From: Prevotella sp.
GTDB lineage: Bacteria; Bacteroidota; Bacteroidia; Bacteroidales; Bacteroidaceae
DNA length: 64,000 bases
NCBI GenBank assembly: GCA_017561825.1
Contig: JAFZBK010000004.1
Span: forward strand, 45,675 to 109,674
Direction of reading: 5' to 3'
Shown here: positions 59,104 to 64,000 of the stretch, piece by piece
Numbering within the stretch: the stretch's first letter is position 1
How the letters are laid out: every line of letters begins with the position of its first letter
Translations under genes and position numbers: made by a program
Notes under the pieces: generated by a model
The model's input: the letters and a program-made list of their open reading frames with translations, nothing else
Database searches by the model: none
What the model was told of the DNA's origin: nothing

Positions 59104-60663
59104 CTATACTACACTCCCTTTTACTCTCGTTTTAATAGCTCTTCTTGTACTATTACTAATCCCCATGATACGAGCTACTTCTTGATCGTCCTTGCCTATA
59201 TGGTATAAAATCTCGAAGAACTGATAGCGAGGTGAGAGTTGGTGATAATCATTCTCCAGATGGGTGACAAAGGACTGGTCGAGTAGCTTGTAATACTCGA
59301 TGAAATGGGTATAATCTTCTTTGACCCATCGTGCTACAGTACCCCCCTGCATGATATGATCGTAATTCTTCCTGCCCTCGATATGAATTTGTATCTGACG
59401 CTCACTGATCCATGTAATTTCCTTTGACAGACTGCGCACTATAGATTCCATATTTTGATTTGACAACTTGAGATCCTCTATCTTCTGACTATATATATTA
59501 ATAAGGAATTGGTTTTGAATGGCCTTTTTGCTGTTCTGGCTCTTGTTGTAGTGATAGTAGAGCAAAATGAAGGCGATGACAAGAGCCGCCACAACGAGGG
59601 CGGAGATAGCACAGATAATCTTCTGCCGATACTGCAGGTTTTGCATCTCAGAGTCATAGGTGGCCTGTACATTATGCACATTATGCTTCTCACGCAGTTT
59701 CGCTTCTGCATCCCATACCTCCATTAACGTCTTACTGGTTTGGAAAGCCTTGTCGTAGCGTTCTTGGGCCTCGTAGAGAATCATGTTTTGTTGGAGCGCG
59801 TAGATTTTTTCAGACGGCGTGGTCACAAGATGTAGGGCTTTCTCGCATAGGCTGTCAACAGCATCACCATCACGCTCTAAGTAACATATCTGCGATAGAG
59901 TGGCATAACTCATACTGTTGGGACGGATGGAATTGCCTTTCATGGCATATCTGCGTGCCGTAGCAAGATTGTTAGAACGTATGTTGAAAGCCGCAATATA
60001 GTTATAGAAAGCGACACGCTGGGAGTCGGGAACATCGGTCATATAGGTGATGCACTTGTCGAGATATTGACTCGCGCTGTCGCGCTGACCCATGCCAGCA
60101 TAGATCTGCGAGATGAACACCAGGGCATAGGCTATCCAGTTGTTGTTATTGGCCATGGTTGACAGCGCGAGGTTCCTCTTGCCGTAGGTCATGGCCAGCT
60201 GGTATTGGTGCTCAGACATGTTCCAGTCAGTAAGACTCTCGATGATTTTATGACGAATGCTCAAGTCATCGATACCATTAGCAATCTCCTCTGCTTTCTT
60301 CATTTCCGTGAACGCCTGCGGCACATGACCCTCTTCATAGTCGGTTACCGCCTGATAGTAAAGACTCTCCGCCAGTCGTTCCTTATCATCGTATTTTGTG
60401 AACGCGTCGATGCATGATCGGATGAGGGTATCGGAGGTGAGGGGACGGTAGCTCAGATGGTTGAGCTTAACGATGATGAGATTATAGAGCGCCTCATCGT
60501 AAGGGGATAAGTCGGACGGACTGACATGGTTGAGACAGAGCTGGGCCGTGTCGAGTCGATTGTCGTTCAAAAAACTGTTGATCTCCATTAGACGGTCGCG
60601 GTTGGATCTGCAGGCTGTAAGTACACAGAGTATTGCCGCGAAAATGAGTAATGTTCTTTTCAT
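59104..60663 (-). CDS. TPR membrane lipoprotein with cytoplasmic helix-turn-helix-like domain
   Basis: The 519-residue precursor has lipobox VLTAC with Cys18. Residues about 25-330 are a TPR superhelix (NRLDTAQLCLNHV, ESLYYQAVTDYEEGHVPQAFTEMKKAEE, AYALVFISQIYAGMGQRDSASQYLDKC). A TM helix near 348-370 (IICAISALVVAALVIAFILLYYHY) is followed by a coiled coil and a C-terminal domain ending in QEVARIMGISNSTRRAIKTRVKG, a helix-turn-helix-like end. This layout (periplasmic TPR, one TM, cytoplasmic DNA-binding-like tail) resembles Bacteroidetes one-component regulators. The downstream DUF3244 secreted gene may be its target. No catalytic residue is seen. Confidence 0.75.
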   Translation of the reverse strand: MKRTLLIFAAILCVLTACRSNRDRLMEINSFLNDNRLDTAQLCLNHVSPSDLSPYDEALYNLIIVKLNHLSYRPLTSDTLIRSCIDAFTKYDDKERLAESLYYQAVTDYEEGHVPQAFTEMKKAEEIANGIDDLSIRHKIIESLTDWNMSEHQYQLAMTYGKRNLALSTMANNNNWIAYALVFISQIYAGMGQRDSASQYLDKCITYMTDVPDSQRVAFYNYIAAFNIRSNNLATARRYAMKGNSIRPNSMSYATLSQICYLERDGDAVDSLCEKALHLVTTPSEKIYALQQNMILYEAQERYDKAFQTSKTLMEVWDAEAKLREKHNVHNVQATYDSEMQNLQYRQKIICAISALVVAALVIAFILLYYHYNKSQNSKKAIQNQFLINIYSQKIEDLKLSNQNMESIVRSLSKEITWISERQIQIHIEGRKNYDHIMQGGTVARWVKEDYTHFIEYYKLLDQSFVTHLENDYHQLSPRYQFFEILYHIGKDDQEVARIMGISNSTRRAIKTRVKGSVV

Positions 60664-61010
60664 CTTTTCTATTATTCTTAAATATTTAATACTATTGGGA
60701 GTTATCGGTATTTAACGGAAGTTTGTTGTTTTCAGCGGCGGGAGTTAAAGCGCAAAAAAACAGCGCCGACCTCACGGCCCACGCTGGATACAACATAACT
60801 AACAAAATAACCTAATAAAAACTTCTAAATATAATTTAAAAACCAAAACATAACATATATAACTAACTGCTAAACAATCTAATTGATGAATCTTTCTCAG
60901 ATTTCCGGTGCAAAGATACAACCTTTTCCCTAACTACTCTTCATCTCTTGTTACAGTAACTTTATTTTTGGTATACAAAACCAAAATTCTACAAATCATA
61001 CCCCTTTTCG
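60664..61010. other. Spacer of about 350 bp with promoter and long leader of the TPR gene
   Basis: No gene is seen. The minus-strand -7 box TATCTTTG lies at 60911-60918, so the leader is about 240 nt. The leader carries GCGCAAAAAAACAGCGCC (60750-60767), close to the terminator sequence GCAAAAAAAGCAGCGCC at 59059-59075. The rest is A/T-rich, with ttttggtatacaaaaccaaaa near 60967 as a possible weak terminator of rsgA. Confidence 0.55.
60911..60918 (-). promoter_or_regulatory. Promoter -7 element of the TPR regulator gene
   Basis: Minus-strand TATCTTTG, with no clear TTTG box 19-20 nt upstream. Confidence 0.5.
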
Positions 61011-61988
61011 TTACATTTGATTATTGTAACTACTACGGTATTTCCCTTCTTCCTTATCTTCGAGCATGCTGAGGTAGCTGTTGTAACGACTCTCGGCGAT
61101 GTAGTGTTCTTCGAGTGCTTTTCGTACGGCGCAACCTGGCTCATGGGTGTGGGTGCAGTTGCGGAAACGACAGTTCTTGGAGAAGTGGAAGATCTCCTTG
61201 AAGTAGCCGCAGATCTCTTCGGGCTCCATGTCGAAGGTGCCGAAGCCTTTGATGCCGGGAGTGTCGATTAACCAAGACTGTTCGATACAGTCTTGGTTAA
61301 TAGTGGAATGTGGAATGTGGAATGTGGAATGAGATATGGGGATCATTTCGGAGAAGGTGGTGGTGTGCATGCCGGCGTTATGGGCCTCGGAAATTTCGGC
61401 AGTGCGGAGGTTGGCTTCTGGTACGATTTTATTTAACAAAGTTGACTTCCCCACTCCACTGTTTCCACTGAACACTGTGATCTTCCCTTCGAGAAGCGGG
61501 AGCAGCTGATCCATACCCTGCCCCGTTACTGCTGACACCTGCAGACACTGGTAGCCCACGGTCTCGTACAGGTTCACCATCAGATCCTGGTAATGACGTT
61601 CATCATCATCGAGCAAATCGGTCTTGTTAAAGAGCAAGATGACAGGCACCCGATACGCCTCTGCAGACGCAAGGAAGCGGTCGATGAAGGTAGTGCTGGT
61701 CTGGGGATAATTTACCGTTACCACCAACACGGCTTGATCCACGTTAGCAGCAATGATATGACTCTGTTTACTAAGATTCGGCGACTTGCGAATGATGTAG
61801 TTTTTGCGGTCGGCTATCTCCGTGATAAAGCCTTCTGAAACCTCCACTCGGTCGCCCACAGCCACAGGATTCGTGCTCCGTATGCCGCGCAGACGGAAGT
61901 TTCCTTTTATTTTACAATCGGCCGTGGTACCATCGTCGAAAAGGACGGTGTACCACGAGCCGGTATTTTTAATTACTAAGCCTGTCAA
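61011..61988 (-). CDS. rsgA: Ribosome small subunit-dependent GTPase A with repeat insert
   Basis: RsgA is a circularly permuted GTPase that helps mature the 30S subunit. Order: OB domain (1-75), NKTD (G4) at 121-124, G5 region, GNSGVGKST (G1) at 175-183, HTTT (G2-like) at 208-211, DTPG (G3) at 242-245 and a zinc knuckle C273-x4-C278-x-H280-x5-C286. Between SEMIP and WLIDTPG there are about 20 extra residues (near 219-238, [21 protein letters not shown]), read from four tggaatg heptamers and a perfect 14-bp inverted repeat. The frame is intact. Length (325) exceeds the family norm by the insert. It ends the frr-rsgA pair. Confidence 0.93.
   Translation of the reverse strand: MTGLVIKNTGSWYTVLFDDGTTADCKIKGNFRLRGIRSTNPVAVGDRVEVSEGFITEIADRKNYIIRKSPNLSKQSHIIAANVDQAVLVVTVNYPQTSTTFIDRFLASAEAYRVPVILLFNKTDLLDDDERHYQDLMVNLYETVGYQCLQVSAVTGQGMDQLLPLLEGKITVFSGNSGVGKSTLLNKIVPEANLRTAEISEAHNAGMHTTTFSEMIPISHSTFHIPHSTINQDCIEQSWLIDTPGIKGFGTFDMEPEEICGYFKEIFHFSKNCRFRNCTHTHEPGCAVRKALEEHYIAESRYNSYLSMLEDKEEGKYRSSYNNQM
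61268..61331. repeat. Inverted repeat plus heptamer array inside rsgA
   Basis: TTAACCAAGACTGT (61268-61281) is the exact complement of 61287-61300 with a TCGAT loop. Four tggaatg units (61304-61331) follow at a 7-bp period. Together they encode the extra RsgA loop. Confidence 0.85.
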
Positions 61989-61993
61989 CTGAA

Positions 61994-62554
61994 TTAGACC
62001 GTCATGATTTCCTTGTTCTTCGCATCGATGAGCGCATCAATCTTCTTGATGAACTTATCGTGGATCTTCTGGAGTTCGAGCTCGGCATCCTTCTCGTTGT
62101 CCTCGCTGAGTCCGTCCTTGATGGCCTTCTTCAGCTTCTCCTTGATGTCACCACGAACGTTGCGCACCTCTACCTTAGCCTTCTCAGCAATCTTGTTGCA
62201 CTGCTTGGTGAGTTCGCGACGGCGCTCCTCGGTGGGCTGCGGGATGTTGAGACGGATGATCTCGCCGTTGTTCTCGGGGGTGATACCTACATCGCTATCC
62301 ATGATGGCCTTCTCGATGTCGCGAATCGCCTTCTTGTCCCAAGGACGAATAGCGATGGTGCGGGCATCAGGACAGTTTACGTTGGCCACCTGGTTCAGGG
62401 GCACCATGGAGCCGTAGGAGTTCACCTTCACGCCGTCGAGGATGGCCACGTTGGCACGTCCGGCACGGATGCGGTTCAGACTCTCCTCAAGGAAGAGGGC
62501 TGCCATCTCCATTCTTTCTTCACTCTCTGCTAATGTTGCTTTTACGTCAATCAT
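61994..62554 (-). CDS. frr: Ribosome recycling factor
   Basis: The 186-residue protein splits post-termination ribosomes together with EF-G. Started at the ATG at 62554 ([16 protein letters not shown]) it has the standard length; a longer frame begins inside the promoter. Motifs are [59 protein letters not shown] and [13 protein letters not shown]. rsgA follows 5 bp later on the same strand, and both act on ribosomes. Confidence 0.96.
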   Translation of the reverse strand: MIDVKATLAESEERMEMAALFLEESLNRIRAGRANVAILDGVKVNSYGSMVPLNQVANVNCPDARTIAIRPWDKKAIRDIEKAIMDSDVGITPENNGEIIRLNIPQPTEERRRELTKQCNKIAEKAKVEVRNVRGDIKEKLKKAIKDGLSEDNEKDAELELQKIHDKFIKKIDALIDAKNKEIMTV

Positions 62555-62581
62555 ATTGATGGTATTAAAGTTTTCTTTTGA

Positions 62582-62612
62582 CAAAGTTAGCGCATTTTTT
62601 TGAAACCGCCAA
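62582..62612 (-). promoter_or_regulatory. Promoter of frr-rsgA
   Basis: Minus strand: TTGG (62609-62612), 19 nt, TAACTTTG (62582-62589). The leader to frr is about 25 nt. Confidence 0.65.
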
Positions 62613-62693
62613 CTTTTTCGGGAAAAAACTTGATTTAGATTTTGTGGAAAGAGTAAGGTTATTTTTTTCGAGTAAGAGGAAGGATTTATTTTC

Positions 62694-62721
62694 GAGTAAG
62701 GAGGAAGGAGTAAGGAGGAAG
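62694..62721. repeat. Heptamer array upstream of frr
   Basis: gagtaag, gaggaag, gagtaag and gaggaag alternate with a 7-bp period. Confidence 0.8.
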
Positions 62722-62783
62722 GAGAATAGTTTTCAGAAACAGGCTCTATGTCATGGTTACTTATAACTCAGTACATATCTCCT

Positions 62784-62839
62784 TACTCCATCGTCCCTAC
62801 TCCTTACTCCATCGTCCCTACTCCCTACTCCATCGTCCT
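62784..62839. repeat. Heptamer array running into the methionine sulfoxide reductase gene
   Basis: tactcca, tcgtccc, tactcct, tactcca, tcgtccc, tactccc, tactcca and tcgtcct follow at a 7-bp period. The reductase stop codon (62825-62827) and its last few codons (RTME) lie in the array. Confidence 0.85.
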
Positions 62840-63289
62840 CAAACTTGTTAAAGTTTGCATCATCCGTTCCAAGTAGTACTGATCCGTAGTGTCGAAGGTG
62901 GCGAGGTCAGTGCTGTCGATATCTAGGACGGCGGTGACATCACCGTTCTGATTGAACACAGGCACCACAATCTCTGATCTGCTCAAGGAACTGCAGGCAA
63001 TATGACCAGGGAACTGATCCACATCCTCAACGATGACTGTCGCACGACGGCTCCATGCTGTGCCGCACACGCCCTTGTTACAGGGAATGCGGAAGCAGGC
63101 TACGCTGCCCTGAAAGGGTCCTAACACCAGTTCATCGCCTTGCACCAGATAGAAGCCTACCCAGAAAAAGTGCATCGTATCGTGGATGGCCGCGGTGACA
63201 TTTGCCAGTACGCCTACCCAGTTTGTTTCTCCTGCTACCAGACTCTCCACCTGCTGGAGCAGCATTTCATATTTTTCTTTCTTTGACAT
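62825..63289 (-). CDS. msrC: Free methionine-(R)-sulfoxide reductase (GAF domain)
   Basis: The 154-residue single GAF domain has the fRMsr cysteines: Cys65, Cys75 and Cys99 at the same spacing as Cys84, Cys94 and Cys118 of the E. coli enzyme, in VACFRIPCNKGVCGTAW and GHIACSSLSRSEIVVPV, plus an extra Cys70. It reduces free Met-R-sulfoxide using thioredoxin. GPFQGSVACFRIP and AVLDIDST are further family motifs. The last residues RTME are encoded by the heptamer array, so the natural C-terminus may have been changed. Confidence 0.9.
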   Translation of the reverse strand: MSKKEKYEMLLQQVESLVAGETNWVGVLANVTAAIHDTMHFFWVGFYLVQGDELVLGPFQGSVACFRIPCNKGVCGTAWSRRATVIVEDVDQFPGHIACSSLSRSEIVVPVFNQNGDVTAVLDIDSTDLATFDTTDQYYLERMMQTLTSLRTME

Positions 63290-63298
63290 ATTCTTATA

Positions 63299-63976
63299 TT
63301 ATATAACTGCGAAGCAGAGCAACGCTACTATCGTGAGAACAAACACCACGATGATGGGCCACGGCTCCCCTTTATCAAACTGCTGTTCAAACGGGGGAAG
63401 GTTCCATTTCGACGATAGCCGTTTGTACACATATTTATAAAGATGATACACCACCACGGCAATACATGTTCCGATGATGGCACCCACCAAGATGTCTGTG
63501 GGGAAGTGAACCCCTAAGTACATCCGCGAATAGCAGGAACCAATCGCCCATAGGAAGGCACATGCGGCAACGATCTTTCGGCGATATAGCAGCGTGAGCA
63601 TCGTAGCGGTGGCGAACCCGTTACTGGCGTGGTTCGAAGGGAACCCGTACAAGCCCCCATGGTAGTTATTCACGTAATGGAGGATATTCATGATGTTCGC
63701 ATCGTGCGAAGGACGGAGGCGACCAAAGATCGGTTTAAAGTGCGCCAGGACAAAGTCGCTCAAGAAGAACAGCAATCCGACGGCAGCCAACAGCAACAAC
63801 GCGCTGCGCCAGTTGGTACGACGGAACAGACAGAAAAGGATGACCAACACGAAGGGTATCCATGTCATCTTGTCGGAATAGGCGAACCAGAAGGCATCAT
63901 ACGCCGTAGGTCCTGGAAAGTTTATCGCATCCAGCACCTGGTAGTCAAAATCCTTCACGGCTTCAATCATATCCAT
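63299..63976 (-). CDS. PAP2-family membrane phosphatase
   Basis: The 225-residue membrane protein has the three PAP2 motifs in order: KPIFGRLRP, YGFPSNHASNG (PSNH) and SRMYLGVHFPTDILVG, placed on about six helices. The enzyme removes phosphate from lipid phosphates such as undecaprenyl diphosphate or phosphatidic acid. It starts 24 bp from the window end region at 63976, 9 bp upstream of the reductase gene, so the two are likely cotranscribed; the promoter may lie outside the window. Confidence 0.9.
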   Translation of the reverse strand: MDMIEAVKDFDYQVLDAINFPGPTAYDAFWFAYSDKMTWIPFVLVILFCLFRRTNWRSALLLLAAVGLLFFLSDFVLAHFKPIFGRLRPSHDANIMNILHYVNNYHGGLYGFPSNHASNGFATATMLTLLYRRKIVAACAFLWAIGSCYSRMYLGVHFPTDILVGAIIGTCIAVVVYHLYKYVYKRLSSKWNLPPFEQQFDKGEPWPIIVVFVLTIVALLCFAVI

Positions 63977-64000
63977 TATGGTTGTTATTTTTTTATTCGA

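Overview
The window looks like part of a Bacteroidales chromosome, most likely Prevotella or a close relative. The evidence is the gene content (fimbrillin lipoproteins, a PorW-PorX pair, a hybrid two-component regulator with a beta-propeller sensor, and DUF3575, DUF5119, DUF3098, DUF4834 and DUF3244 proteins), A/T-rich leaders with weak ribosome sites, and many Bacteroidetes-type promoters (TTTG, 19-20 nt, TAnnTTTG). No rRNA, CRISPR array, intact insertion sequence or phage was seen. The species is inferred from content only.

Layout. 1-7.7 kb: the end of a hypothetical gene, then a minus-strand pilus operon (DUF3575, DUF5119, four fimbrillin-like lipoproteins, a TPR protein). 7.8-12.2 kb: a minus-strand operon of DUF1599, a DoxX-like membrane protein fused in frame to triose-phosphate isomerase, a SPOR protein and folE, preceded by a small lipoprotein gene. 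12.4-20.7 kb: CCA-adding enzyme, an RND efflux operon and an LpxA-like acyltransferase. 20.8-26.1 kb: a radical SAM gene, divergent from ftsX, DUF3098, uppP, truB, queA and folK. 26.1-26.9 kb: a gene-free scar with a gene remnant, large inverted repeats and a degenerate repeat cluster that may be an old IS end. 26.9-37.5 kb: a four-helix-bundle protein, a patatin with a barrel domain, tRNA-Pro, aroA, a small membrane protein, porW, porX and tsaE. 37.6-49.7 kb: housekeeping genes (trxA, dnaE, psd, pssA, pyrH, birA, tadA, rsmI, tdk, an AI-2E transporter, tRNA-Lys). 49.7-58 kb: a regulator-plus-CAZyme cluster (hybrid regulator, CE2-type esterase, PIG-L protein, metallo-beta-lactamase-fold lipoprotein, GH5). 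58-61 kb: a candidate small RNA, a DUF3244 secreted protein and a TPR membrane regulator. 61-64 kb: rsgA, frr, a methionine sulfoxide reductase and a PAP2 phosphatase.

The strongest unexplained signal is in the spacers. About twenty gene junctions carry short tandem arrays whose sequence differs from site to site but whose unit is always 7 bp. Similar arrays sit in frame inside folK, tsaE and rsgA, form part of the PorW signal peptide, and encode the last residues of the methionine sulfoxide reductase. A second dispersed family is an A/T-rich palindrome that carries a complete promoter and lies upstream of several genes. A third is a CCCCTCC/GGAGGGG hairpin present four times. Together they suggest that small repeats have been remodelling spacers, promoters and protein sequences here.

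All calls come from reading the sequence. Family names rest on motifs and length, not on database searches.
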